A stretch of DNA of 64,000 bases from Snodgrassella alvi SCGC AB-598-O02 (GTDB taxonomy: Bacteria; Pseudomonadota; Gammaproteobacteria; Burkholderiales; Neisseriaceae). The stretch spans positions 22,822 to 86,821 of the forward strand of contig JAIL01000258.1 of assembly GCA_000725195.1 (NCBI GenBank). The letters run 5' to 3'. Below, piece by piece: positions 1 through 9,317 of the stretch. Made by a program: the position numbers and the translations under genes. The notes beneath the pieces are model-generated. The model saw nothing but the letters and a program-made list of their open reading frames with translations, had not been told where the DNA came from and did not search any database. How positions within the stretch are numbered: the first letter of the stretch is position 1; every line of letters begins with the position of its first letter.

Positions 1-264
1 GTAGTAGCTGGTATGTTGCCGACGATCAATCAATTAAGTGTGGTCGGCTTGGTTAGTTTGCCGGGTATGATTACCGGTCAAATTCTTGCTGGTGCTTCGC
101 CAGATCAGGCAATTCGTTTTCAATTACTCACCATGTTTTTAATTTGCGCTGGGTCTGCCGGCGGATGTTTACTGTGTGCAATATTTGTTTATAGACATGT
201 TTTTAATCGTTGCTGGCAATTTTGTAGCTGGCGACTAAAGAGACGGAAAACAGAAACGGCTTAG
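1..264 (+). CDS. fetB: FetB-type iron export ABC transporter permease, C-terminal fragment
   Basis: The reading frame is open from base 1, so this is the 3' end of a gene cut by the window edge. The visible product has the typical end of the UPF0014/FetB permease family: MLPTINQLSVVGLVSLPGM, then TGQILAG, then a hydrophobic helix and a basic tail. In E. coli FetB pairs with the ATPase FetA to export iron and protect against oxidative stress. The family is recognised from memory of this conserved C-terminal motif; the rest of the gene and any fetA lie outside the window. An iron exporter next to the ISC operon is suggestive, but the two loci are convergent and not co-transcribed. Confidence 0.75.
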   Translation, partial: VVAGMLPTINQLSVVGLVSLPGMITGQILAGASPDQAIRFQLLTMFLICAGSAGGCLLCAIFVYRHVFNRCWQFCSWRLKRRKTETA

Positions 265-382
265 TAATAATATTAAGTTTGAAAAAAATACAGATAAAGT
301 TGAATTAGATTTGAAACCGACTGGTTTCTGATAAACCTAATTACTGATGACTAGCCAAATTACCTGTAATTGTTCCAAATTA

Positions 383-399
383 CCTCTATTAAATAGAGG
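383..399. terminator. Possible hairpin between convergent fetB and iscX
   Basis: CCTCTAT and ATAGAGG form a perfect 7-bp stem with a TAA loop in the gap between convergent fetB and iscX. It is followed by a weak T-rich run (attaaattttt) and is not a textbook intrinsic terminator. Its position makes it the best candidate for ending fetB transcription. Confidence 0.35.
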
Positions 400-525
400 A
401 GATTAAATTTTTGCAGCTTAAAAAGTAAGATTTAAAGTTAATAGCTTTTACTGCTATTTATTCAGCATATAAGCTTGCATTGTAACATTTTTAATATAAA
501 TGATTACTATTTTAGGCTTGAAATT

Positions 526-720
526 TTAATTATTTTCATCAATCCAAGCTTGCTGAATGGCTTCGAGAATTTTTTCACCACAATGATCAGGATTATCATC
601 GAAAGCAGGTAATGATAAAACCAATTCGCGTAATTGGGTAAAACGAATATTTTTGGGGTCGATTTTATGGTGGCGATCGGCTAACTCTTCAGCAATATAA
701 TGAATATCGGTCCATTTCAT
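526..720 (-). CDS. iscX: IscX, Fe-S cluster assembly adaptor
   Basis: A small acidic protein of 64 residues, the usual length for IscX (YfhJ). It begins MKWTDIHYIAEELADR and carries the conserved middle FTQLRELVLSLPAF and the acidic end WIDENN. IscX binds IscS and modulates cysteine desulfuration and iron delivery. It is the last gene of the isc cluster, 65 bases after fdx on the same strand, which is its usual place in proteobacteria. Confidence 0.92.
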   Translation of the reverse strand: MKWTDIHYIAEELADRHHKIDPKNIRFTQLRELVLSLPAFDDNPDHCGEKILEAIQQAWIDENN

Positions 721-785
721 AATTTAAACCTTTTGCTAATCATTGGGATTACAATAACAAATAGGGCAGAAGTACAATGTGAATT

Positions 786-1127
786 TTAATGTTCTTCACG
801 GGCATGATTGATAGTGTATTTGGGTATTTCAACAGTGATATCACTATCACCTACCACAGCCTGGCAGCTCAAACGAGAATCTGCTTCCAATCCCCAAGCC
901 TGATCTAATAAATCTTCTTCCTGTTCGCTTGGCTCATTCAAACTTTGAAAACCCTTACGAATCAGTACATGGCAGGTAGTGCATGCACATGATTGCTCAC
1001 ATGCATGTTCAATTTCAATGTCATGCTCCAAAAGTGCATCGCAAATACTGGTTCCTGTGGGAATGTTATCTAACTCTTTTCCATCGGGACAAAGTTGAGG
1101 ATGGGGTAATACTGTTATTTTGGGCAT
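786..1127 (-). CDS. fdx: ISC-type [2Fe-2S] ferredoxin
   Basis: A 113-residue adrenodoxin-like ferredoxin. The cluster ligands are visible as CEQSCACTTC around residues 43-52 and a fourth cysteine in SRLSCQ near residue 88. It supplies electrons during Fe-S assembly on IscU and interacts with IscS. Length and motif spacing match Fdx of ISC operons rather than plant-type ferredoxins. It lies between the glutathione S-transferase gene and iscX, all on the minus strand. Confidence 0.93.
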   Translation of the reverse strand: MPKITVLPHPQLCPDGKELDNIPTGTSICDALLEHDIEIEHACEQSCACTTCHVLIRKGFQSLNEPSEQEEDLLDQAWGLEADSRLSCQAVVGDSDITVEIPKYTINHAREEH

Positions 1128-1197
1128 GTATGTTCCGGTCGTTTAAATTTTATTAGCATAATGATTTTATAGTATACAAGTCTAACTACTATAAACG

Positions 1198-1824
1198 TTA
1201 TGCCAATCCTTCTGATTTTAGAGCTGTCTTGACACGCTGATCAGCTTCAACACGGTGGTAGAAGGGTTGCAGATTAGCATATTCACTCAGATCAATTTTA
1301 CAGATTTCAGTCCAACGCAACATAACATAAATGTAAACGTCTGCAATACTGAGATCGGTACCAGCTAGATAGTTTTGTTCTTTAAGTGCATGATCTACAC
1401 TGGCAAAGAGTTTAACAATTTTCATGCTGGCATTTTTGATTAAGCTGGCTTGTGCTTCCTTATCATCAACGAGGGTGGCTACCTTAAAAATAGGAAGAAA
1501 AGCTGGATGCAGATTGCTATTGGCAAAAGCAAGCCATTGACGAACTTTCGCACGAGCATGCACATCAGTTATTGCTTTTGTACCAAATATGGCTTTTTCA
1601 GGAACCAGATCATTAATATAATCGATAATGGCAAAATTTTCGGCTAAGACCCACTTTCCATCAACTAATAAAGGCACTTGTCCCTGAGGATTTAATGCTA
1701 AGTATTCTGTATTTTTAATCGTGTCATGTTGCACTTCTTCGGCACTATAGTCTAATCCACTCCATTCCAGTGCTATATGAGAAATTAAAGAACAGGAACC
1801 CGGTAAATAAAATAATTTCAACAT
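1198..1824 (-). CDS. Glutathione S-transferase family protein
   Basis: A 208-residue protein with an N-terminal thioredoxin-like GST domain (residues about 1-80: FYLPGSCSLISHIALEW, then NPQGQVPLLVDG, then LAENFAIIDYI) and a helical C-terminal domain containing LAGTDLSIADVYIYV. The SCSL segment is where beta-class bacterial GSTs hold the catalytic cysteine or serine. The substrate cannot be told. It sits inside the isc operon between hscA (50-base gap) and fdx, which is not a standard isc position. A link to redox protection of Fe-S assembly is only an inference. Confidence 0.88.
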   Translation of the reverse strand: MLKLFYLPGSCSLISHIALEWSGLDYSAEEVQHDTIKNTEYLALNPQGQVPLLVDGKWVLAENFAIIDYINDLVPEKAIFGTKAITDVHARAKVRQWLAFANSNLHPAFLPIFKVATLVDDKEAQASLIKNASMKIVKLFASVDHALKEQNYLAGTDLSIADVYIYVMLRWTEICKIDLSEYANLQPFYHRVEADQRVKTALKSEGLA

Positions 1825-1873
1825 ATTTTTTCTTTCACATAAGGTTAAAAAACATTGTTGTCACAAATAAGGT

Positions 1874-3742
1874 TTACAAATCAGTTACTTTTTTGCCTTG
1901 TAAAGCGCGCTGAATATTGCGATTCATTCGTTTAGCAGCAAAATCATCTGTTGTCTGATTTAAAACCTGAATGGCAGCACGGATAGATTGTGCGTCGCCT
2001 TGGTTCATTTCCGTTCTAGTGTGAGATAGAGCTAATTGAATAGTATTAATTTCAGCCACCGTCAGAATATCGGCATCCATTTTTAGAGCACTATCCACTG
2101 CTGCAATGATACTTTGTGCCTCTACTATTGCTTCTGTACGGCTACGTTGCTGAGCATCTGTTTCAGCGTTAGCAAAGCTGTCTTTAAGCATTTCGGTAAT
2201 AACTGTATCATCCAAACCGTATGAAGGTTTAACCTCAATTTGAGCTTGAGTGCCTGTTGTTTGTTCGCGCGCAGAAACAGAAAGTAAACCATCTGCATCT
2301 ACCTGAAATGTGACTCTGATTCGGGCTGCACCGGCAGCCATAGGCGGAATACCACGCAGAGTAAATTGTGCCAAACTGCGACAATCACTGACCAGTTCAC
2401 GTTCCCCCTGAACTACATGAATCATCATGGCAGTTTGCCCGTCTTTAAACGTAGTAAAGTCCTGTGCACGAGCTGTCGGCAATGTGCTGTTTCGGGGAAT
2501 AATTTTTTCAACCAAGCCGCCATAGGTTTCTAAACCCAGTGATAATGGGGTGACATCCAGCAACAGCCATTCATCATCATTTTTATTACCAGCTAATACA
2601 TTTGCTTGCATAGCTGCACCTAAAGCAACAACCTCATCAGGATTAAGATTATTTAGTGGAGTTTGCCCGAAATAAGCAGCCACAGCCTGCTGTACATGCA
2701 GCATACGCGTTGCTCCACCAACCATAATTACGCCATTAATATCCTGTTTACTAACCCCAGCATCTCGCAAAGCCTGTTTAACTGGTTCAAGAGTTTTAAC
2801 GACCAATGGTTGGGTTAATTGCTGAAACGTTGTGCGACTTATTTCTGTCGATATTTGCTGACCAGTTGATAAAGTAGCAGTAATAGTTGTTGAGTTTTGA
2901 ACTGTAAGATTCTCTTTGGCAGTACGACTAAGCGATTGTAGCAGCGCGCTATCCTGTGTTGATAATTGCGATAATTTATTTTGTTCTAATAACCAGCAAA
3001 ATAAACGCTGGTCGAAATCATCTCCACCTAATGCACTATTGCCATTAGTAGCTTTAACTTCAAATAAACCTCGACGTAATATCAAAACAGACACATCAAA
3101 AGTACCACCACCAAGGTCATAAACGACAAATGTACCCTCAGCAGCATTATCCAATCCATACGCAATGGCAGCTGCTGTCGGTTCATTCAGCAGGCGTAAA
3201 ACATGCAGACCAGCCAAACGAGCTGCATCTTTAGTTGCTTGACGTTGAGCATCATCAAAATAAGCAGGTACAGTAATTACCGCCCCAGCCGGTTCACCAC
3301 CCATTGCATTTTCAGCTCGTTTTTTTAATATTTTAAGTATGTCTGCTGAAACTTCGATAGGCGTTTTCATACCGGCGCGAGTATGAATATTAATAATACG
3401 GTCATCATGGCCGAATTTATAAGGTAAATAGCTAAATTCGGTATCCGATTTGATATCATTTAATGTACGACCAATCATTCTTTTTGCCGAACTTATCGTA
3501 TTGGTGGGATCAATACGTTGCATTTTGAGTGCTTCAGCGCCGACTTCAATTAAGTTATCCTGATCATAACGTACTACCGATGGGACGGTAACATGTCCCT
3601 GTTCATCAGCCAAACACTCAGCGTGCCCATTGCGCACAGTGGCAACCAGACTATTAGTTGTTCCTAAATCAATGCCAACTGCAAGCCTATGTTCGTGAGG
3701 TGCAGTTGATAAGCCGGGCTCGGCGATTTGCAATAATGCCAT
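1874..3742 (-). CDS. hscA: HscA, Hsp70-type chaperone for Fe-S assembly
   Basis: A 622-residue Hsp70 homologue, the usual HscA length. The ATPase domain starts with [12 protein letters not shown] near residue 24 and has the phosphate-2 motif [15 protein letters not shown] and VGGATRM. The substrate-binding domain follows from about residue 390 ([17 protein letters not shown]). Unlike DnaK it has no acidic EEVD-like tail. HscA with HscB releases clusters from IscU by recognising its LPPVK motif, which is present in the iscU gene here. The gene lies 96 bases after hscB. Confidence 0.95.
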   Translation of the reverse strand: MALLQIAEPGLSTAPHEHRLAVGIDLGTTNSLVATVRNGHAECLADEQGHVTVPSVVRYDQDNLIEVGAEALKMQRIDPTNTISSAKRMIGRTLNDIKSDTEFSYLPYKFGHDDRIINIHTRAGMKTPIEVSADILKILKKRAENAMGGEPAGAVITVPAYFDDAQRQATKDAARLAGLHVLRLLNEPTAAAIAYGLDNAAEGTFVVYDLGGGTFDVSVLILRRGLFEVKATNGNSALGGDDFDQRLFCWLLEQNKLSQLSTQDSALLQSLSRTAKENLTVQNSTTITATLSTGQQISTEISRTTFQQLTQPLVVKTLEPVKQALRDAGVSKQDINGVIMVGGATRMLHVQQAVAAYFGQTPLNNLNPDEVVALGAAMQANVLAGNKNDDEWLLLDVTPLSLGLETYGGLVEKIIPRNSTLPTARAQDFTTFKDGQTAMMIHVVQGERELVSDCRSLAQFTLRGIPPMAAGAARIRVTFQVDADGLLSVSAREQTTGTQAQIEVKPSYGLDDTVITEMLKDSFANAETDAQQRSRTEAIVEAQSIIAAVDSALKMDADILTVAEINTIQLALSHTRTEMNQGDAQSIRAAIQVLNQTTDDFAAKRMNRNIQRALQGKKVTDL

Positions 3743-3838
3743 AATCTGAATCTTATCTCAGTTTCTTACTTCAATCAGTATAATGAAATATTTTGAATGG
3801 TTATAATACCAATAAATGAGTATTAAAATTACTAATAA

Positions 3839-4354
3839 TTAACAAAATGGATTAGGTAAGGACAAATTGATCTCTGCTATTAATTTAGTCAGAAAGCGAG
3901 CTTGACGAACCAAATCTGCGGCCTGTTCCAAATGATTAAGCTCAAATGCAGTATTTAAGGTTTGCATTAATTGCCGATGTTCGTGTTTAATATCTTTAGC
4001 TAATTGGGTCAGCATGTCTACATTATTTGTTTGCCGAGCTTCTTCAATTTCTTCACGCCATTTCATTTGCTGCATTAAAAATTCACTTGAAAATTGAGTA
4101 TTTTCTGGTGCATCAGCTTCAATTCCGCGTTGTTGCAACAAATAGGCTGCTCGATCTAAAGGATTACTCAGAATTCGATAAGCCTCATTTACTGTGGCGG
4201 CCATCATCATTGCCTGTTTTTGTTCGAATGCACTTTTGCTGGCAAATTTGTCAGGATGACATTGTGCAGCCAGTAAGCGATAATTTTCGTCCAGTTTGGC
4301 AATGTCCACAGAAAATTTCTCAGGCAATTGAAATAATTGAAAGTATTGATTCAT
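3839..4354 (-). CDS. hscB: HscB, J-domain co-chaperone
   Basis: A 171-residue protein. The N-terminal J domain (about 1-75) has the diagnostic HPD in AAQCHPDKF near residue 34 and NEAYRILSNPLDRAAYLL. The C-terminal three-helix domain (about 90-170) binds IscU. HscB stimulates the HscA ATPase and delivers IscU. It lies between iscA and hscA on the minus strand, the standard order. No zinc-binding N-terminal extension is present, as expected for bacterial HscB. Confidence 0.94.
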   Translation of the reverse strand: MNQYFQLFQLPEKFSVDIAKLDENYRLLAAQCHPDKFASKSAFEQKQAMMMAATVNEAYRILSNPLDRAAYLLQQRGIEADAPENTQFSSEFLMQQMKWREEIEEARQTNNVDMLTQLAKDIKHEHRQLMQTLNTAFELNHLEQAADLVRQARFLTKLIAEINLSLPNPFC

Positions 4355-4504
4355 AATTTATTTTCTGTGATTTTTACTTACAATGCATATACAAACATTT
4401 ATTGTGTTTGGAAAATACTGCTTATGTGCTAACAATATAATTGATAAAAAATAAAAATAGTCACGACAATATTTCGCATTGTAATCGTAACTGACATTTA
4501 TTTA

Positions 4505-4825
4505 TCAGACATGGAAACTTTCACCACAGCCACATTCATCTTTTGCATTGGGATTGGCAAATTTAAAGCCTTCCTGTAATCCTTCTTTTACAAAATCAAG
4601 TTCCGTTCCATTCAGATAAACGTGGCTTTTCGGATCAACAAACACTTTTACTCCGTGTTGCTCAAATATCATATCTTCCGGTTGTATTTGGTCAACAAAT
4701 TCTAAAGTATAGGCCATACCAGAACAGCCACTGTTTTTGACACCTAGGCGAATACCTTCACCTTTACCGCGTTTAATCAAAAAATTACTGATATGCTGAG
4801 CGGCTTTTTCAGTCAGAGAAATCAT
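4505..4825 (-). CDS. iscA: IscA, A-type Fe-S carrier
   Basis: A 106-residue HesB/IscA family protein. All three conserved cysteines are present: one in NSGCSGMAY near residue 34 and two in the C-terminal DECGCGESF. It carries or transfers iron or Fe-S clusters to target proteins. It follows the small four-cysteine ORF by 29 bases and precedes hscB, so it belongs to the isc operon. Confidence 0.95.
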   Translation of the reverse strand: MISLTEKAAQHISNFLIKRGKGEGIRLGVKNSGCSGMAYTLEFVDQIQPEDMIFEQHGVKVFVDPKSHVYLNGTELDFVKEGLQEGFKFANPNAKDECGCGESFHV

Positions 4826-4854
4826 CTGTTTGTTCCATCAGTTAATGCTGTTAA

Positions 4855-5061
4855 TCATTCTAGTTCAGTTGGATCATTAAATTGAATATCATCAATATAT
4901 CGATTAAAGCGACGAATATATGCTTGTTTAAAAAGTCGCTGGCAAATTAATTTTTCAGCGCAACTATTACAAAAGTAGTTGATAACATCGTTTGGGTGTG
5001 AGTCCGAGGGGATATAGGTACTACATTCCAGACATAATTTATACTGTGTCTGATAGTTCAT
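4855..5061 (-). CDS. Small four-cysteine (zinc-ribbon-like) protein in the isc operon
   Basis: A 68-residue protein that I do not recognise. It has two CxxC pairs, CLEC at residues 10-13 and CNSC at 31-34, and one more cysteine at 40. This could bind zinc or, given the context, an Fe-S cluster. The C-terminal half is basic then acidic (KQAYIRRFNRY, then DDIQFNDPTELE). It is transcribed with iscU (79-base gap before it) and iscA (29-base gap after it), and there is no signal peptide. The ribosome binding site is weak. The ordered cysteine pattern and operon position favour a real gene. Confidence 0.7.
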   Translation of the reverse strand: MNYQTQYKLCLECSTYIPSDSHPNDVINYFCNSCAEKLICQRLFKQAYIRRFNRYIDDIQFNDPTELE

Positions 5062-5140
5062 TGGTATTTCTGCTATTAAAACTTAATCGCGATATTTTAA
5101 ATAAATGGACTAATATGTACTAGCTATACCCAAAATATTT

Positions 5141-5524
5141 TTATTCATCGTGTTTTTTACGATAATCTGCTACTGCTGCTTTAATGGCATCTTCTGCCAG
5201 GATAGAGCAATGAATCTTAACTGGTGGTAGCGCTAACTCTTCAGCAATAGCGCTATTTTTAATTGCTAAAGCTTCATCCAAGCTTTTGCCTTTTACCCAT
5301 TCAGTGATCAAACTGGAAGAGGCAATGGCTGAACCACAACCATAAGTTTTAAATTTAGCATCTTCTATAATGCCATTTTCTCCAACTTTAATTTGTAATT
5401 TCATTACATCACCGCATGCCGGTGCTCCGACCATTCCTGTTCCCACACTTTGATCACCCTTTTCAAAAGAGCCAACATTACGAGGATTTTCATAATGATC
5501 AATAACTTTATCGCTATAGGCCAT
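5141..5524 (-). CDS. iscU: IscU, Fe-S cluster scaffold
   Basis: A 127-residue scaffold protein on which IscS-derived sulfur and iron are assembled. The three ligand cysteines are visible in GAPACGDVM (about 37), TYGCGSAIA (about 63) and KIHCSILAEDA (about 106). The LPPVK motif recognised by HscA lies just before the last one. Length and order match the family exactly. It lies 112 bases after iscS on the minus strand. Confidence 0.97.
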   Translation of the reverse strand: MAYSDKVIDHYENPRNVGSFEKGDQSVGTGMVGAPACGDVMKLQIKVGENGIIEDAKFKTYGCGSAIASSSLITEWVKGKSLDEALAIKNSAIAEELALPPVKIHCSILAEDAIKAAVADYRKKHDE

Positions 5525-5636
5525 GATAGAGTTCCTTAGATATTTTTGTAATTTTCGGTATTATTAAGATAAATAAGTGAAACATCGGGCTTTTATCTTA
5601 ATACTTTATTTCTAAACAATAAAATACAAATTTAAA

Positions 5637-6851
5637 TTAATGGGCAGCCCATTCGACTGTATTTAAGTCTATGCCTTCCTGATGCATTTCCCACAATGGA
5701 GAAAGTTCGCGTAACTTATCAATTTTCGATTTAATAAGATTTGCCGCATAATCCACTTCTTCAACAGTAGTAAAACGACCAAATGTAATGCGTAAGGAAC
5801 TATGTGCCAACTCGTCATTGCGTCCTAATGCGCGGAGTACATAACTGGGTTCGAGGCTGGCTGAGGTACAGGCAGAACCGCTGGAAACAGCAATATCTTT
5901 TACCGCCATAATTAGGCTTTCACCTTCGACAAAATTAAAACTGATATTCAGATTTTGATAAACCCTGTGTTCCATATCACCGTTAACATAAACTTCTTTA
6001 ACGTCTTTGATAGCATGCAGAAAACGGTCACGCAGAATTTTCGCATGAGCATTATCATGATCCATTTCCAGTCTGGCCAATCGAAATGCCTCACCCATAC
6101 CAACAATTTGGTGCGTAGGCAAAGTACCAGATCGAAAACCACGTTCATGACCACCACCATGCATTTGTGCATTCAGGCGTACCCTTGGCTTACGACGAAC
6201 ATATAAAGCGCCAATACCTTTTGGACCATAAGTTTTATGCGCAGACATGCTCAGTAAACCAATTCGATTGGCTTTGACATCGATATGAACTTTACCAGTA
6301 GCTTGTGCGGCATCAACATGAAAAATAATTCCGTGTTCTTCACAAATAACACCAATAGCAGCTATATCTTGAATCACACCAATTTCATTATTGACCCACA
6401 TCACACTAACTACTGTCGTATCAGGACGAATAGCAGCTTTTAATTCATCCAGATCAAGTAAACCATTTTCCTGAACATTCAGATAGGTGACTTCGAATCC
6501 TTCGCGTTCAAGTTCGCGCATTGTATCCAATACGGCTTTATGCTCAGTTTTTAATGTAATTAAATGCTTACCCTTGCTGGCATAAAACTGTGCCGCACCT
6601 TTAATCGCCAAATTGTCAGACTCCGTAGCACCGGAAGTGAAAATAATTTCTTTAGAGTCAGCGCCAATCAAGGCGGCAACTTCATTACGGGCTTTTTCAA
6701 CTGCTTCTTCAGCCGTCCAACCAAAACTGTGACTATTTGAAGCTGGATTACCAAATATTTCAGTTAAATAAGGAATCATTTTTTCTGCAACCCGAGGATC
6801 AACAGGAGTTGTAGCAGAATAATCTAAATATATTGGAAGTTTTACAGTCAT
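5637..6851 (-). CDS. iscS: IscS, cysteine desulfurase
   Basis: A class V PLP enzyme that takes sulfur from cysteine for Fe-S assembly and tRNA thiolation. Visible features are the N-terminus [18 protein letters not shown], the PLP lysine in [17 protein letters not shown] and the mobile persulfide cysteine in [22 protein letters not shown] chose the second ATG (MTVKLPIYL), giving 404 residues, the usual IscS length. AAGAGAA sits at a suitable distance for it, whereas the ATG two codons upstream is too close. It is the second gene of the operon, 32 bases after iscR. Confidence 0.96.
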   Translation of the reverse strand: MTVKLPIYLDYSATTPVDPRVAEKMIPYLTEIFGNPASNSHSFGWTAEEAVEKARNEVAALIGADSKEIIFTSGATESDNLAIKGAAQFYASKGKHLITLKTEHKAVLDTMRELEREGFEVTYLNVQENGLLDLDELKAAIRPDTTVVSVMWVNNEIGVIQDIAAIGVICEEHGIIFHVDAAQATGKVHIDVKANRIGLLSMSAHKTYGPKGIGALYVRRKPRVRLNAQMHGGGHERGFRSGTLPTHQIVGMGEAFRLARLEMDHDNAHAKILRDRFLHAIKDVKEVYVNGDMEHRVYQNLNISFNFVEGESLIMAVKDIAVSSGSACTSASLEPSYVLRALGRNDELAHSSLRITFGRFTTVEEVDYAANLIKSKIDKLRELSPLWEMHQEGIDLNTVEWAAH

Positions 6852-6883
6852 AATCATGTTCTCTTAATATTTCAGTAGCTTAA

Positions 6884-7351
6884 TTAATGCAGGCTGATAA
6901 GCGTTACAGCCTGTTCATGACTACTTTTTTGTTCGTTATTATGTCGATGTTCTTGTTGGTTTAAAATACATTGCAGCGAAATTCCGCGCAGATAATTATC
7001 TATGGTTTTATTCAGATTACTCCATAAATCATGTGTCAGACAGGGATTACCAGACTGACAGTCAGCATGACCACCACACTGGGTGGCATCCAGCATATCT
7101 TCGGCAGCAGCGATAATGTCAGCAATATTAATCAAAGAGGCGTCCTGACTTAGTATATAGCCGCCACCTGGTCCGCGTATACTTTCTACTAAACCAGCTC
7201 GGCGCAATTTGCCAAATAACTGTTCCAGATAAGACAGGGAAATTTGTTGGCGTTCACTGATAGCAGTCAGGTTAACGGCACCACATTGCGAATGCATAGC
7301 TAAATCAAGCATGGCAATAACAGCGAAGCGTCCCTTAGTTGTTAAACGCAT
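6884..7351 (-). CDS. iscR: IscR, Rrf2-family Fe-S-sensing regulator
   Basis: A 155-residue Rrf2-type regulator with an N-terminal winged helix (MRLTTKGRFAVIAMLDLA, then ISLSYLEQLFGKLRRAGLVES, then GPGGGYIL). The three cluster cysteines are seen in ATQCGGHADCQSGNPCLTHDLW, around residues 92-104. Holo-IscR with a [2Fe-2S] cluster represses its own operon through type I sites, and such a site lies just upstream. It is the first gene of the isc operon. Confidence 0.95.
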   Translation of the reverse strand: MRLTTKGRFAVIAMLDLAMHSQCGAVNLTAISERQQISLSYLEQLFGKLRRAGLVESIRGPGGGYILSQDASLINIADIIAAAEDMLDATQCGGHADCQSGNPCLTHDLWSNLNKTIDNYLRGISLQCILNQQEHRHNNEQKSSHEQAVTLISLH

Positions 7352-7382
7352 GACACATCCCAGAAATTTATAAATATTTATA

Positions 7383-7411
7383 ATTATCTAATACCCGACA
7401 AAATTAATCAA
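7383..7411 (-). promoter_or_regulatory. Promoter of the isc operon
   Basis: On the minus strand a -35 box TTGATT (7411-7406) and a -10 box GATAAT (7388-7383) are separated by exactly 17 bases, about 30 bases upstream of the iscR start. The -35 box and most of the spacer lie within the IscR-type operator described separately, as expected for autorepression. Confidence 0.7.
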
Positions 7412-7415
7412 GTAT
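7391..7415 (-). promoter_or_regulatory. IscR type I operator upstream of iscR
   Basis: A 25-base sequence on the minus strand reads ATACTTGATT at the left, AATTT in the middle and TCGGGTAT at the right. Compared by eye with the E. coli type I IscR consensus as I remember it, 23 of 25 positions agree. It covers the -35 box and spacer of the isc promoter. Binding here by [2Fe-2S]-IscR would repress the operon when clusters are sufficient. Confidence 0.72.
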
Positions 7416-8164
7416 ATAAAAGGTAAGAGTAATAAAAGTAATCAGCGCAGATACCAATCTAAACAAAGTATTTTACAAATATGATCAGGCAAGAATGAAC
7501 AGATTATTAGCTAATTAATTGAAATATTATTTAGTTTAGTATTTTGTAGGAAGGACGGAAATCGTATTTGAACAATATAAAATATATTTGCCATACATAA
7601 ATAAACAAATATTCGATATTAATTTAGACAAATTATTACAACATGAAAGTTAATTGCTTTATTACAAATCATTTTTAACAATGGCATAATAATATAAGAA
7701 TGTATTCTGTATACTATCTGATTCGATCATTGAATTATTTAACACAAGACGTTGTTAAATAGTTATCCTACTTAAATCAAATTTGGTTAGTAAGAGTATA
7801 AACTAAATAGATTTAATTAGGTTTGTTCATCTTGATCTAAGTTATTGTTTTAATATCTAGGGTCATTGAAACTCAGAGTAGGTTACAAACATATGTTTGA
7901 AATAACTAGTCGATCTAACGCTAATCCTAGTAAAAAAATTTTTAATTGTAATTTTGCCTATATATTTTTTATAGTCAATCTTTGGGTAAAATAATACTAA
8001 TTTTTCAGATAATTATCGTCAATATGAAATATTTCATATAATCTATGGATCAAATAAAATTATTGGTTATTTTATTTATCACTTTTTTGAGTACAATTGT
8101 GTGCATATAAAATTAATATTTACCCGTTAAACCGTTAGATGCTGGAGGTTAGTGCAATTCGAGT
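7416..8164. other. Long AT-rich intergenic region between iscR and serB
   Basis: About 750 bases without a convincing ORF, RNA or repeat. It lies upstream of the isc promoter and downstream of serB. I see no clear intrinsic terminator for serB. Nothing else can be supported. Confidence 0.5.
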
Positions 8165-9007
8165 CTATAGAAACCACTTACGAACTGTGTCTAATCCACC
8201 GTAACGAGTACAGATATTCGCTGCTTGCTCAGTTTTTGGCTTGGCATGATAAGCGATGCCGATTCCTGCTGATTGCAACATAGGTATATCATTGGCTCCA
8301 TCACCAATGGCAAGAATTTGCGACTTGTCCATATCGAATTTTGCGGCATATTCATTCAATATATCGGCTTTAGCCTGAGCGTCGATAATACGCCCAGATA
8401 ACTCACCATTTAATTTCCCATCACTTATGGCTAATTCATTGGCAAATGCGTAATCAAGATGATACTGTTGTTGTAAGCGATCAGTAAAGAAAGTAAACCC
8501 TCCCGAAACCAGCATAAATTTAACTTGATGCTGTCGGCATTGTTCTATTAACCATTCGGCTCCGGGCGACAGATGCAGAATTTTATCGTAGACATATTGT
8601 AATTGTTGTATTGAAAGACCTTTTAATAGCGCTACACGTTCGCGTAGGGAGTTTTCGAAATCAATTTCTCCACGCATTGATCTTTCAGTTATAGCAGCAA
8701 TTTGAGATTGTAAACCGACGCCGGCTGCGATTTCATCCACACATTCAATAGTAATGAACGTCGAATCCATATCGCTAACAATTAATCCCAAATCAGCAAA
8801 GGCCATATCTGGCAAAACAGCATAATCAATTTTTTGTTGACATAAATGGTGATGCATATTTTCATCAATGGTGAACTCTCTATGCACGGGTATTCTTATA
8901 ACAGAATAGTCAAAATGGTAATTTGGGGAAGCAGGCAAAACATGCTGCAAATCTTCTAAATCACATTGACGTAAATCTTTGTGTTGTAAAACAAGGACAA
9001 ATTTCAT
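8165..9007 (-). CDS. serB: SerB, phosphoserine phosphatase
   Basis: A 280-residue HAD-family phosphatase that makes L-serine from phosphoserine, the last step of serine synthesis. The HAD motifs are visible: DMDSTFI (nucleophile aspartate, about residue 79-83), VSGGFTFF and GDGANDIPML. The N-terminal 70 residues form the smaller, variable regulatory portion of SerB. It stands alone, divergent from the OPT transporter gene. Confidence 0.93.
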   Translation of the reverse strand: MKFVLVLQHKDLRQCDLEDLQHVLPASPNYHFDYSVIRIPVHREFTIDENMHHHLCQQKIDYAVLPDMAFADLGLIVSDMDSTFITIECVDEIAAGVGLQSQIAAITERSMRGEIDFENSLRERVALLKGLSIQQLQYVYDKILHLSPGAEWLIEQCRQHQVKFMLVSGGFTFFTDRLQQQYHLDYAFANELAISDGKLNGELSGRIIDAQAKADILNEYAAKFDMDKSQILAIGDGANDIPMLQSAGIGIAYHAKPKTEQAANICTRYGGLDTVRKWFL

Positions 9008-9317
9008 AGAAAATACAAATCTTAAAATTAAAAGTGTTTCAACTATATGTTAGTCTACAATATTTCAAAATCATTAGTAATAAAATCTTTAAAGTAGATG
9101 ACAATTAAGAGCAGATCAGAGCAATTCCATTAAAAACGGACGAATTTTAAGAAAATGGTATATTTACATTTATTCATTAAATATAATGAAAAAAAATATA
9201 TCAATTTGTACAATTATCAACCTTTGTCCAAAATTGCGGTCATAAAATTAAATTTAGCGTCCGAAATTAGCGATATATTTGTTATTATTTAAGATCGCAT
9301 CTTTATGGAGTTATTAT
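9008..9317. other. Divergent promoter region between serB and the OPT transporter
   Basis: About 310 AT-rich bases that must hold the start signals of both genes. No promoter with good -35 and -10 boxes and spacing stood out. The only clear element is the ribosome binding site GGAG (9307-9310), seven bases before the ATG at 9318. Confidence 0.4.

Noticed and set aside
355..385. Direct repeat CCAAATTACCT twice, nine bases apart
   Set aside because: Short and AT-rich, not linked to a mobile element or operator; probably chance.
4027..4356. 109-codon plus-strand ORF over hscB
   Set aside because: It lies wholly antisense to the well-conserved hscB gene and has no recognisable product or start signals.
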